57,361 nt of DNA from Clostridiales bacterium. GTDB lineage: Bacteria; Bacillota; Clostridia; Christensenellales; Borkfalkiaceae. Each line of letters opens with the position of its first letter. Positions within the stretch are counted from its first letter, which is position 1. The notes beneath the pieces are model-generated. The model was given only the letters and a program-made list of their open reading frames with translations. It had not been told where the DNA came from and searched no databases. Both the position numbers and the translations under genes were made by a program. The DNA is taken from NCBI GenBank assembly GCA_022781715.1, contig JALETB010000022.1:1-57361 (forward strand), written 5' to 3'. Positions 19,483 through 28,326 of this stretch are shown here, one piece after another.

Positions 19483-20421
19483 TCAGTGTTTGTCGGAATA
19501 AAGATTAATCACGGCGTTCGCCGCGTTACAAACGTCGTAAATAAGTTTTTTCGGGTGTAAAATGCTCACCTTATCGCCGAAGCCGAGCAGTTTTGAGATG
19601 AGCCAGTCGTCGCACGGAATCGTCGCCGAAGCGTAAAGATTTCCGTCCGCACCCTTATAAACCGCGTCCACGCCCAGCCATTCTTCAACGTCCGCGCGGG
19701 CGGCTTCCGTAAGTTTCAGTTCTATGGTTTCACAAGGCAAGTCCTCGAACCATCTTTCCAGTTTAAGATTGCTTTTCGCGTCCTCGCGCGGGCTGTATTT
19801 TTTGTCGGTAAGGTTTGCGTAAACAATTCTCGATGTCTTGAAAATTCTGAAATCGTTCCTTAAAAGGCAGAACGCGTAAACGTACCAGAAACCTTGTTTC
19901 AGCAAAATAATCTGCGGCTCGATCTCGCGCATGGTTTCCTCGCCCGATTTGTCGCGGTAGCAGATTTCGAGCGTCGACTGATTTTCGATTGCTTTTTCCA
20001 CCGTATAAACGACGTTTTTAACGTTGTCGTTGCCGTACCAGTTCGAGCCGTCAATGATAAAGTGCGAGGCCGGCATACTTTCGCTTGCAAAATCCGAACG
20101 CTTGAGCGAGCAGAGTTTGTCCAGCGCGGATTCGATGTCGCTGCTGCCGAGTTGCTCGTTGCACGATTCGAGCGTCGAAACCACGGCGTTGAACTCGCTT
20201 TCGGTCATAACGCTCGCGGGCAGTCTGAACGATTCGGCAATGTAATAGCCCCCGTTTCTGCCCGGTTCGGAAATAAGCGGGATATCCGCAAGGCTTATCG
20301 CCGTGAGATAGCGGAACGCGGTGCGCGTGGAGATGTCGAACCTTCTCGCGATATACGCCGCGCTGACTTTCTTTTTGGAAAGCAGCAAAAACAAAATTTT
20401 AATCATCAATTCGTATTTCAT
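19483..20421 (-). CDS. HTH (HTH_11-type) + WYL domain transcriptional regulator
   Basis: N-terminal wHTH (KKVSAAYIARRFDISTRTAFRYLTAIS) and WYL-like region with EPQIILLKQGFWYVYAFCLLRNDFRIFKTSRI. Confidence 0.85.
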   Translation of the reverse strand: MKYELMIKILFLLLSKKKVSAAYIARRFDISTRTAFRYLTAISLADIPLISEPGRNGGYYIAESFRLPASVMTESEFNAVVSTLESCNEQLGSSDIESALDKLCSLKRSDFASESMPASHFIIDGSNWYGNDNVKNVVYTVEKAIENQSTLEICYRDKSGEETMREIEPQIILLKQGFWYVYAFCLLRNDFRIFKTSRIVYANLTDKKYSPREDAKSNLKLERWFEDLPCETIELKLTEAARADVEEWLGVDAVYKGADGNLYASATIPCDDWLISKLLGFGDKVSILHPKKLIYDVCNAANAVINLYSDKH

Positions 20422-20437
20422 TTTTTTCGCCCGCTTG

Positions 20438-20492
20438 TTTACAGAAATTATGTAAATATTTTACTAAAGGATGTTCCTTTTGTCAAGAAAAT
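20438..20492 (-). promoter_or_regulatory. Promoter/operator region of the WYL regulator
   Basis: On - strand TTGACA-17 nt-TAAAAT; spacer holds AAAGGA-ACA-TCCTTT inverted repeat; downstream TTTACA-N7-TGTAAA inverted repeat 17 bp before the ATG. Confidence 0.7.
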
Positions 20493-20551
20493 CTGTCCGC
20501 GATAGATAAAGCCGCGTTTATTTATTATCGGAAAATGCAATAATACGGTAT

Positions 20552-20710
20552 ATGAAAGTAAATATTTATCTTAATAACGAAAGACTTGAAAACGAAGACG
20601 TGAAAAAATACAAATGCGTGAGTTCTGTCGTAAAGGACGCGGTCAACGAGGCGTATTACAGATATCTCGACGAACAGACCGGATCGCGCGGCGGTAAAAA
20701 CGTCAAGTGA
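20552..20710 (+). CDS. Small ORF (52 aa) overlapping the recombinase start
   Basis: MKVNIYLNNERLENEDVKKYKCVSSVVKDAVNEAYYRYLDEQTGSRGGKNVK; GTGA overlap with the downstream gene. Confidence 0.55.
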   Translation: MKVNIYLNNERLENEDVKKYKCVSSVVKDAVNEAYYRYLDEQTGSRGGKNVK

Positions 20711-22242
20711 AAGAAAAGAGCAAAAAAATCACATTCGATTATCCGTTATACGACGAGATAACCGACGAGGACGATGAGATAACAGCGGCGTATCTCCGCG
20801 TTTCCACGGATACGCAGGCGCAGGAAGGTTACGGCCTCGACGTTCAGTATGCCGCGATAAAAAGATACGTCGAGGCTTACGACGTCAAAAACGTTTTCAT
20901 TTTCGCCGACGACGGCTACACCGGAATGAACGAGGTTCGTCCGGCTTTTTCGGCTATGTCGAAGTTGATGAAAGAGGGCAGGGTTAAATTCGTCATCACG
21001 TACAGTCTCGACCGAATCGGAAGAACGCAGATGATTATTCTGCGTTTTTTAAAAGAGCAGTGCGAGGCGGCGAAATGTGATTTTTACGCCGTGAAAGACA
21101 ACGTCGATTCGAGGAGCAGGCAGACTTACGGCATATTGATTTCCATATTGTCAATTTTCGCGGAGTTCGACCACGATGCGATCATTTCCAAACTCACGAG
21201 CGGCAGAATTCAGCGTGCAAAAGAAGGATTCTGGAAGGGCGGGGGAAAGCCGCCGTATGGCTACAGATACTCAAAAAAAGAAGGAGAACTCGTCGTTTGC
21301 GAGGAAGAAGCGGAAAAGGTTAAAAAAGTTTTCGATATCTACACGACGAGCGGTTTTTCACCGAAAAAAATAGCGGATATCGTCGGGCTTTCGTCCGACA
21401 AAGCCGTGTTCAATATTTTGAAAAACAGAATCTACATCGGCGAGGTTTTTTATCGCGGCGAAAGTTATAAGGGGCGCCATAAGTCGATTATCGACTCTGA
21501 AACGTTTGAATCGGCGCAGGAAATACTGAGAGAAAAAAGCGTTAAAAGGAGCGGTTCGGTTTATCTTTTGTCATCGCTTTTGGAGTGCGGTGAATGCGGC
21601 GCGAAAATGCGCTATATGAAGTGGGGTAGAAAAGGCAGACAGATAAAAAACGGACGAGAAAAGAACGCAGCAAAGGGCGACGGCGAACTCAGAATTTTGT
21701 GTTATTCGTATTTCCCGAACAGCACCAAAAAGTATCTCGTAAAATCCGAAAATTGCCCGAACGTGATTTTCGACGCGGAGGCAATCGAAGCCGCGGTGAT
21801 TGAATCCGTTATGCGTTTCGCGGTGGAATACGGAGAAGAAAGAGAGAGAAAAGAGTTGTCCGCAGATGATATAACCGAGGGGTTGAAAGCGAAAAAAGAT
21901 AAATTGGCGGCGGAATATTCGCGGCTCGTGAACGCTTACAGAAAACTCGGCGACGAGGAACTTTTGGAACAGGCGGCGACGATAAAACGAAAAATTAGGA
22001 GACTCGAGAAGGATATCGCTGACGAAGCGGAAAAGAAAACTCTCCTGAAAAACGAACGAAAAAAGATCGAAATAATCCGCACTTTGCCCGACACGTGGGA
22101 TAAAATGGACGACAGAACGAAACAAAGAATTATCCGCGGACTTGTCGAAAAGGTCGTTGTGACTAAAGGCAAAATAGACGTACACCTGCGCAGTTCCGCA
22201 TATGACAAAATCCCTGAGGTTTCGGCCGAAAAAAAAGAATAA
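20707..22242 (+). CDS. Large serine recombinase (resolvase/invertase family)
   Basis: AYLRVSTDTQAQEGYGLDVQ catalytic Ser motif, SLDRIGR, recombinase domain, CxxC zinc-ribbon-like segment, C-terminal coiled coil; GTG start. Confidence 0.9.
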   Translation: MKEKSKKITFDYPLYDEITDEDDEITAAYLRVSTDTQAQEGYGLDVQYAAIKRYVEAYDVKNVFIFADDGYTGMNEVRPAFSAMSKLMKEGRVKFVITYSLDRIGRTQMIILRFLKEQCEAAKCDFYAVKDNVDSRSRQTYGILISILSIFAEFDHDAIISKLTSGRIQRAKEGFWKGGGKPPYGYRYSKKEGELVVCEEEAEKVKKVFDIYTTSGFSPKKIADIVGLSSDKAVFNILKNRIYIGEVFYRGESYKGRHKSIIDSETFESAQEILREKSVKRSGSVYLLSSLLECGECGAKMRYMKWGRKGRQIKNGREKNAAKGDGELRILCYSYFPNSTKKYLVKSENCPNVIFDAEAIEAAVIESVMRFAVEYGEERERKELSADDITEGLKAKKDKLAAEYSRLVNAYRKLGDEELLEQAATIKRKIRRLEKDIADEAEKKTLLKNERKKIEIIRTLPDTWDKMDDRTKQRIIRGLVEKVVVTKGKIDVHLRSSAYDKIPEVSAEKKE

Positions 22243-22257
22243 GCATTGAAAGACGGG

Positions 22258-22272
22258 CTATAAGTCGATTAA
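22258..22272 (+). repeat. 15-mer CTATAAGTCGATTAA, copy B
   Basis: Exact match, 15 bp after recombinase stop. Confidence 0.8.
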
Positions 22273-22291
22273 TTGAGTATTTTTAAGGAAA

Positions 22292-22321
22292 TTTGCCGCC
22301 CGCCTGCAGGCGAGCGGCAAA
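22292..22321. terminator. 30-bp near-perfect palindrome between convergent recombinase and asd; probable bidirectional terminator
   Basis: TTTGCCGCCCGCCTG|CAGGCGAGCGGCAAA, one mismatch. Confidence 0.6.
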
Positions 22322-22328
22322 CAAAATA

Positions 22329-22354
22329 TTAGTGATGACGAATGGAATTCCTAA
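22329..22354. repeat. 26-bp dispersed repeat, copy 1 (overlaps asd stop codon)
   Basis: TTAGTGATGACGAATGGAATTCCTAA; 25/26 identical to 37153-37178. Confidence 0.8.
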
Positions 22355-23337
22355 TGCGAGAATATGTGTTCCGCAATCTGGACGGCGTTCAACGCTGCGC
22401 CTTTGAGCGTGTTGTCGCCCGCGGCAAAATACGAAAAACCATTTTCGAAAACGCCGCTTTTGCGGATTCTGCCGAAGAGAATCTCATTCTTTCCGTCGGC
22501 GTCCGTAGCGTTCGGGAATGGCGAAAACAATGCGGCGGGATACTGCATCTCGTCGGTAAGCGTTGGATAATCGACCGGTTTTTCGGTTTCGACTTCCACG
22601 CTCACTCCGTGACAGTTTTCCACAGGCACGCGGACGCATGTGGCGGAAACTTTAACGTCAAGTCCCGTGATTTTCCTCGTTTCGTTCACCATTTTCAGTT
22701 CTTCCTCAGTGTGTCCGTCCGATAGGACTTCGCCGATTTGCGGGATGAACGTTTCGGAAATATTATAAGGATAAAATTTACCGGTGAAGCCCTGCCTCGT
22801 CAGCAAAAGGTCGGCTATGCCTTTCATTCCGCTGCCGCTCACAGCCTGATATGTCGAGAAAACGAGGCTTTTAACGCCGTATTTCTCGATAACGTTTTTT
22901 AATGGAACGAGCGCGATTATTGTGGAGCAGTTCGGGTTTGCCACGATGTTTTTCGGAATTTCTGTCATACTTGCCGCGTTGATTTCGGGGATTACGAGCG
23001 GAACGTCTTTATCTGATCTGAACGCGCTTGAATTATCGATGACGATCGCGCCGCTTTTCGCGAAAAGCGGCGCGTATTTTAACGAAACGTCCTTTCCCGC
23101 GGAGAAAAACACAAAATCGAATTTCCCGTCGATGTTTTCGTCCAGTTTTTCAACGGTCGGTCTTTTGCCGCCGAACAAAATCCTTTTGCCTTCGCTTTTT
23201 TCGGACGCGAAAACTCTTAATTCGCTTATCGGGAAACGCCTTTTATAAAGAGTTCCGAGAATTTTTCTGCCGATAAGTCCCGTCGCCCCGACGACCGCCA
23301 CGCTGTATTTTTTGTTTCCGTTTTGATTTTTATCCAT
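22351..23337 (-). CDS. asd: Aspartate-semialdehyde dehydrogenase
   Basis: VAVVGATGLIGRKILGTL, VANPNCSTIIALVPLKNV. Confidence 0.95.
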   Translation of the reverse strand: MDKNQNGNKKYSVAVVGATGLIGRKILGTLYKRRFPISELRVFASEKSEGKRILFGGKRPTVEKLDENIDGKFDFVFFSAGKDVSLKYAPLFAKSGAIVIDNSSAFRSDKDVPLVIPEINAASMTEIPKNIVANPNCSTIIALVPLKNVIEKYGVKSLVFSTYQAVSGSGMKGIADLLLTRQGFTGKFYPYNISETFIPQIGEVLSDGHTEEELKMVNETRKITGLDVKVSATCVRVPVENCHGVSVEVETEKPVDYPTLTDEMQYPAALFSPFPNATDADGKNEILFGRIRKSGVFENGFSYFAAGDNTLKGAALNAVQIAEHIFSH

Positions 23338-23345
23338 AACACAGT

Positions 23346-23444
23346 GTATGCTTTTTCCGTGCCGGGCGTTACTTTTATTAAAAGTTTTCCTGTGTCGGGC
23401 GTTACTTTTATAAAAAATTTTTCTGCGCCGGATGTTGCTTTTAT
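23346..23444. repeat. Three 33-bp imperfect tandem repeats upstream of asd
   Basis: Units 23346-23378, 23379-23411, 23412-23444 share a (C/T)GGGCGTTACTTTTAT-like core. Confidence 0.8.
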
Positions 23445-23452
23445 AAAAACAA

Positions 23453-23486
23453 AAGCCCCCGATAATCGGCTTATACGGGGGTTTTT
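23453..23486. terminator. Terminator downstream of the ATP-grasp gene
   Basis: CCCCCG...CGGGGG with flanking A-run/T-run. Confidence 0.8.
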
Positions 23487-23515
23487 ATGGTTTAATTAAG
23501 TTTTTGAATCGCCGC

Positions 23516-24400
23516 TTACGCCTTTAAATCTTTGACGGAGCGGATAATGTGCGCGGCGTATTTTTCGGCAACGTTAATCCCGGTGACTTTTTCAAATTCT
23601 TTGAAAAACGCGTTGGAGTTCACTTCGCAGAGGATAAGCCCGCTTTTACCGAAAAGAAAATCTATTCCGCAATAGTCGAGTTTGAGTATGCGGGCGATTT
23701 TTTCCGCGAGAGTCACGGTTTTTTCGTCTGCGTCGAACGCCTCGCCCCTTCCGCCCGCTGAAACGTTGGAGCGGAAATCTCCCGAGGACGTCCTTTTCAT
23801 TGCGCCGACGTATTTTCCGCCGACAACGATAACGCGCAGGTCCGTTCCCTTGCTTTCGGCGATAAATTTCTGATAAACGTGAGGGACGAATCTGAGTCGC
23901 TCCGCCGTATCCGCAAGTTCTGCCTTGTCGCGCACGATATGCACGCCTTTCCCGAGCGAGCCGTAACATTCCTTAACGATCATCGGAAATCCGAGTTTGC
24001 CGGCGAGAAAATCGATGGAATCGCCGTTTATCGAGCCGTAAGACGAATAACACAGCGACGCGGAATATGTTTCCGGCATAGGGATGCCGAACCCGGCAAG
24101 TTTGATATAAGTGAGCATTTTATCGTCGCAATCGGTCATCGCGGAATAGCAATTAAAGCATTTCAAACCGCTTTTTTCGAGTTGCAGAAGGGCGTGTTTG
24201 TCCTTGTCGTAAAAAACGCAGAAGTCGTAGCCCTTATATTTTACGGTGATGTCTCCGTCCGAAATTCCGCAGGCGGAAACATCGAGCGGGCGGACGTCGG
24301 TTTCGACCCCGATTTTCCGGAATTCTTCTTTCAGCCTGAGCGGCTGGTTGAGTTGGCTCGCCTCTTTCGCATAGGCGTTGACGATTATAAGACCTTTCAT
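23516..24400 (-). CDS. RimK-type ATP-grasp ligase
   Basis: MKGLIIVNAY..., ATP-grasp motifs FPMIVKECYGSLGKGVHIV, DLRVIVVGGKYVGAMKR, LILCEVNSNAFFKEFEKVTGINVAEKYAAHII. Confidence 0.9.
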   Translation of the reverse strand: MKGLIIVNAYAKEASQLNQPLRLKEEFRKIGVETDVRPLDVSACGISDGDITVKYKGYDFCVFYDKDKHALLQLEKSGLKCFNCYSAMTDCDDKMLTYIKLAGFGIPMPETYSASLCYSSYGSINGDSIDFLAGKLGFPMIVKECYGSLGKGVHIVRDKAELADTAERLRFVPHVYQKFIAESKGTDLRVIVVGGKYVGAMKRTSSGDFRSNVSAGGRGEAFDADEKTVTLAEKIARILKLDYCGIDFLFGKSGLILCEVNSNAFFKEFEKVTGINVAEKYAAHIIRSVKDLKA

Positions 24401-24552
24401 GACTTTTATTTTAAAATCAAAACTCTGAAAAGTCAAACGCTTGCGTGTAAACAGAGCAAAAACCCGAAAAAACCTTTTTTGAAAACGATAAAACGCTGCA
24501 AAAGCCGCAAATATGAAAGAATTGTGTAAAAAAATCGCCCGATTAAATATAA

Positions 24553-24592
24553 TTGACAAAAATCGCTTTATATTATATTATAATACATAAGT
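24553..24592 (+). promoter_or_regulatory. Candidate promoter for the DUF5685-like gene
   Basis: TTGACA followed by TATTAT at 17 nt (or TATAAT at 20 nt). Confidence 0.65.
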
Positions 24593-24609
24593 ACTCAGGA
24601 GATTTTTGT

Positions 24610-25497
24610 ATGTTCGGCTACGTAAAACCCGACACGCCGTATCTGTATATAAAGGACGATACGCTTTATAAGTCGCTTTATTGTTCCGTATGCAAAAGCA
24701 TAGGGAAGATCTGCGGTCAGCGCGCGCGGCTCGGTTTGACGTACGACATAGCGTTTATGTCCGCGTTTATTCACAACGTTGCGGGCGTGGACGTTAAAAT
24801 CGAAAAAAAACACTGCGTCGCTCACCCCGTAACGCGCCGCCCGATTGCTAACCGCGACGATATAACCGATTTTTGCGCCTGCGCCAACGTCGCGCTTGCT
24901 TACTATAAAATCGAGGACGATATCGTGGACGGCAACGGCGGGCAGATAAAGAAGTTGTTTTTCTCCAAAGGCAATAAAAGAGTGGAGAAAAAGCACCCCG
25001 AAATAGGCGAGATTATCCGCAGAAGGTATTCCGAACTTCGCAACCTCGAAAAAAGCGAATGCGACAGCGCGGATATGGTCTGCGAGCCTTTCTCGCAGAT
25101 GATGGTGGAACTCGGAGGCGCCGCTCTTGCCGGAACAAAATACGGAAAAGACGACGAGAAGAAATTTAACGGCGTAGAGCAACTTTTGTATTATCTCGGC
25201 AAGTGGATATATCTCATCGACGCGCTCGACGATTACGATAAGGACATCAAAGAGAAAAACTACAATCCGTTTTATTTCTGTTTCGGGAAAGAACCCGATT
25301 TCAAATCGCTTCTCAAAAATCGCGGGCAGGACGTTTCGTTCGTGTTCTCGTCGGTTTTTTCGGGACTGAAAGAAGCGTTCGGCGAGTGTGAATTCAAATT
25401 CGATTCCGCGCTCATAGGCAATATAATTCTGAGAGGGATTCCCTCCGTAACATCAAAAACATTCAAAAAGGAAGAAAAAAAGAAAAATGGCAAATAA
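24610..25497 (+). CDS. DUF5685-like protein
   Basis: MFGYVKPDTPYLYIKDDTLYKSLYCSVCKSIGKICG..., family signature recalled from clostridial proteins. Confidence 0.7.
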   Translation: MFGYVKPDTPYLYIKDDTLYKSLYCSVCKSIGKICGQRARLGLTYDIAFMSAFIHNVAGVDVKIEKKHCVAHPVTRRPIANRDDITDFCACANVALAYYKIEDDIVDGNGGQIKKLFFSKGNKRVEKKHPEIGEIIRRRYSELRNLEKSECDSADMVCEPFSQMMVELGGAALAGTKYGKDDEKKFNGVEQLLYYLGKWIYLIDALDDYDKDIKEKNYNPFYFCFGKEPDFKSLLKNRGQDVSFVFSSVFSGLKEAFGECEFKFDSALIGNIILRGIPSVTSKTFKKEEKKKNGK

Positions 25498-26113
25498 TTT
25501 ATACGATTTATTCGGGCTTGACGAAACTTGTACCGACGCCGAACTCGACGCGGCATACGGTAATTTGCGTTCGAAGTACGCCGAGGACAGATTTTTAGAG
25601 GGCGAAGCGGGGAATATCGCCGCGAAAAAACTCACCGAAATCGACAACGCTTACCGCGACATAATCGCGATGCGCAGAGAGACGGCGAGCGGAAATTCTT
25701 CCGCGGGCAACGCTTTCGGCTCGGTTGAGGAAAAAATCAAGAACGGCGACCTTGCCGGGGCGCAGAGCGAACTCGATTCGTTCAACGAGCGCAACGCCGA
25801 ATGGCATTATCTGCAATCGGTTGTGTTCTATAAGAAAAAATGGACGAACGAGAGTAAAAAACAACTCGAAATCGCAATGCAGATGGATTCGTCCAACGAA
25901 AAATATAAAACCGCGTATAACAAACTCGTCGATAAAATCAAATCCGATTCGGATAAAAGTTTCTCGAGTTATTCCGGCGACAAAAACGGAAAGCATTATC
26001 GCGGCGACGAAACGGGCGCGCCCCAGATGGGCGGCGATTCCTGTATCGACTGGTGCTGCCAGATGGCTATCTGCAACATCGCTCTGAACTGCTGCTGCAA
26101 CAGTTGCCATTAA
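25487..26113 (+). CDS. J-domain-like protein with Cys-rich C-terminus
   Basis: N-terminal YDLFGLDETCTDAELDAAYGNLRSKY resembles a J-domain but lacks HPD; C-terminal CIDWCCQMAICNIALNCCCNSCH. Confidence 0.7.
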   Translation: MANNLYDLFGLDETCTDAELDAAYGNLRSKYAEDRFLEGEAGNIAAKKLTEIDNAYRDIIAMRRETASGNSSAGNAFGSVEEKIKNGDLAGAQSELDSFNERNAEWHYLQSVVFYKKKWTNESKKQLEIAMQMDSSNEKYKTAYNKLVDKIKSDSDKSFSSYSGDKNGKHYRGDETGAPQMGGDSCIDWCCQMAICNIALNCCCNSCH

Positions 26114-26137
26114 AGCGGCGAGACGGGCTAAATAACG

Positions 26138-26677
26138 ATGAAGCAATCCAGACTTATCGCGCTGTCCGCAATAGCGACGGCGTTTTCTGTGGTGTTTATG
26201 TCGCTCGGCGCGCTTATTCCCGCGCTCGATTATTCGGGGATATTCATGGCGAGCCTTTGCGTTATGATTCCGCTTGCAAAAAAGAGCGCGAAAGCGGGTT
26301 TATTGACCTATGCGGCTACTTTGTGTTTAAGTTGCCTGTTTGTCGGCGCCACCACGGGCAGGTGGGAAATGATCGTGATTTACGGCTTGTTTTTCGGACT
26401 GCATCCGACCGTGAATTACCTTTTCCGCGAAAAGAATTTCAATAAATATATCGCTTCTCTAATAAAAATCGCGTGGTTTGTCGGCGTGTTGATTCTGATT
26501 TACAACGTCTTCACCGACTTTTTGTTCGACGCGAGTTTTTTGCAGAAAGATTGGGTTAAAAAGTATATTTATCTGATTATAGTCGTCGGCGGCGGCGCGT
26601 TGTTTGTCGCTTACGATTTTCTGATGCTGAGATTTCAGCGCATCACGGACGCTCTGGTTGCAAAAATGAATTTTTAA
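26138..26677 (+). CDS. Predicted integral membrane protein (ECF-S-like topology)
   Basis: Five or six hydrophobic helices; no cytoplasmic domain. Confidence 0.6.
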   Translation: MKQSRLIALSAIATAFSVVFMSLGALIPALDYSGIFMASLCVMIPLAKKSAKAGLLTYAATLCLSCLFVGATTGRWEMIVIYGLFFGLHPTVNYLFREKNFNKYIASLIKIAWFVGVLILIYNVFTDFLFDASFLQKDWVKKYIYLIIVVGGGALFVAYDFLMLRFQRITDALVAKMNF

Positions 26678-26690
26678 CGCAACCGCTGAA

Positions 26691-26778
26691 ATGAACGCAA
26701 CGCCTGAAATGAACGCGATACCTGAAATGAACGCGACACCTGAAATGAATGCGACGCCTGAAATGAACGTGATCGCGA
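26691..26778. repeat. 18-bp tandem repeat array (about 5 copies)
   Basis: Repeats of ATGAACGC(A/G)(A/C/T)(C/A)(G/A)CCTGAA; in one frame reads MNATPEMNAIPEMNATPEMNATPEMNVIAKINS. Confidence 0.9.
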
Positions 26779-26879
26779 AAATAAATTCGTAAATTATAAT
26801 CTCAAATGCCGGCGGAATTCCGCTCGACCGACAAACGGATTATCAAGATACATCAAAGGGGATTTACGTCGGAGGAAAG

Positions 26880-28283
26880 ATGGAAAAAAACGAGGAATAC
26901 GTCGGAATCGTCGAACGGATAGGTTCGGGCGGCGAGGGGATAATAAAAAACGGAGAATACACGGTTTTCGTTCCGTACGCTCTTCCGACGGAGAAAATCA
27001 AATACAGGGTTCTGAAGGTTAAAAAGAACGTGGTTTTCGGTAAGATGACCGAATTGTACGTTCCCGCGGAGGACAGGGTAAGACCGAAATGCTCCGTTTA
27101 CGAAAAGTGCGGCGGCTGTCAACTTCAGCACCTGAAATATAAGTTGCAACTTCAGTTGAAGAGAAAAACGGTTAAAGATTGCCTTTCCAAAATAGCGTTC
27201 ATCGACGAAAAGGTTTTATCCACCGTGCCGAGCGAACTCGAGTACGAATACAGAAACAAACTTCAACTGCCGATAAGAACGGAAAGATACGGCGTCGCGA
27301 TAGGCTTTTTTGCGCAGAACAGCCACAGAATTGTGCCGATAAACGATTGTCCGATTCAGCCGTCCTGGTGCAAAAAAATCATCAAAGCCGTGCGAAGATA
27401 CGTTTCGGAATGCGACGTTACGGCTTATAGCGAAGAGAGCAAGGTGGGGCTTTTAAAGCATGTCGTCGTAAGAGACGTCGACGGAAAACTGCTCATAACA
27501 TTCGTCATAAACGGCAACGAATTGCCGAAAAGAACCGAATTAATCGCGATTTTAAGCGAGGAATTCAAGAGTTTCAGTTTGTTCGAAAACATAAACAAAG
27601 ACGATACGAACGTGATTTTCGGCGAAAAGTTCAGGTGCGTTTACGGACCCGAGAAAATCAGTTCGTCCGATATGGGCGTCAAGTACGAAATCGGTCCCGA
27701 ATCGTTCATGCAGGTCAACGACCTCGTTCGCAGGAAGATTTATCACGATGCGGTCAAGGCGGCGGAGATTATCCCCGGAACGACCGTTATAGATGCTTAC
27801 AGCGGCGCAGGGCTTCTGACGGCGATATTTGCGAATCGCGCGCAAAAGGCGGTAGGCATAGAGATTGTCAAGGAGGCGGTCGATTGCGCCGACGAGTTGA
27901 AACGAATCAACGGTCTTGACGGCAGAATGGAGAATATCTGTGCGCCGTGCGAGGCTATGCTGCCGGTCGTTATGGAGCGGGAGAGGAAGTCGGGCGCGCG
28001 TTGCGTGCTGGTTCTCGATCCGCCGCGGCAGGGCGTTAACGAAAAACTCATCGAATCGATTAAAAAATCGCGTCCCGAGCGGATAATTTACATATCGTGT
28101 TCTCCGCAAACGCTTTCGAGGGATCTGGGATTGCTGACGGGTACGTTGGAGCGAGACGGGCAGGAATTGAAGAAAAGCGAAAATCCGGAGGGGTTATACA
28201 AAATCGAATCCATCCGTCCGTACGATATGTTTGCTCAGACAAAGCATGTGGAAACGTTGGTGGTATTATCCCGCAAAAGATAA
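26880..28283 (+). CDS. 23S rRNA (uracil-5-)-methyltransferase, RumA/RlmD family
   Basis: TRAM domain, CxxxxxCGGCQLQHL Fe-S motif, DAYSGAGLLTA, VLDPPRQG, YISCSPQTLSRDL. Confidence 0.95.
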   Translation: MEKNEEYVGIVERIGSGGEGIIKNGEYTVFVPYALPTEKIKYRVLKVKKNVVFGKMTELYVPAEDRVRPKCSVYEKCGGCQLQHLKYKLQLQLKRKTVKDCLSKIAFIDEKVLSTVPSELEYEYRNKLQLPIRTERYGVAIGFFAQNSHRIVPINDCPIQPSWCKKIIKAVRRYVSECDVTAYSEESKVGLLKHVVVRDVDGKLLITFVINGNELPKRTELIAILSEEFKSFSLFENINKDDTNVIFGEKFRCVYGPEKISSSDMGVKYEIGPESFMQVNDLVRRKIYHDAVKAAEIIPGTTVIDAYSGAGLLTAIFANRAQKAVGIEIVKEAVDCADELKRINGLDGRMENICAPCEAMLPVVMERERKSGARCVLVLDPPRQGVNEKLIESIKKSRPERIIYISCSPQTLSRDLGLLTGTLERDGQELKKSENPEGLYKIESIRPYDMFAQTKHVETLVVLSRKR

Positions 28284-28299
28284 TTGTATAATTATGAAA

Positions 28300-28326
28300 A
28301 AAGAGTCCGAGCGCGTCGGACTCTTT
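28300..28326. terminator. Terminator-like hairpin
   Basis: AAAGAGTCCGA-GCGCG-TCGGACTCTTT, 11-bp perfect stem. Confidence 0.75.

Noticed and set aside
26691-26778. Possible CRISPR-like array
   Set aside because: Direct 18-bp head-to-tail units without spacers; no cas genes nearby, so it is a tandem repeat
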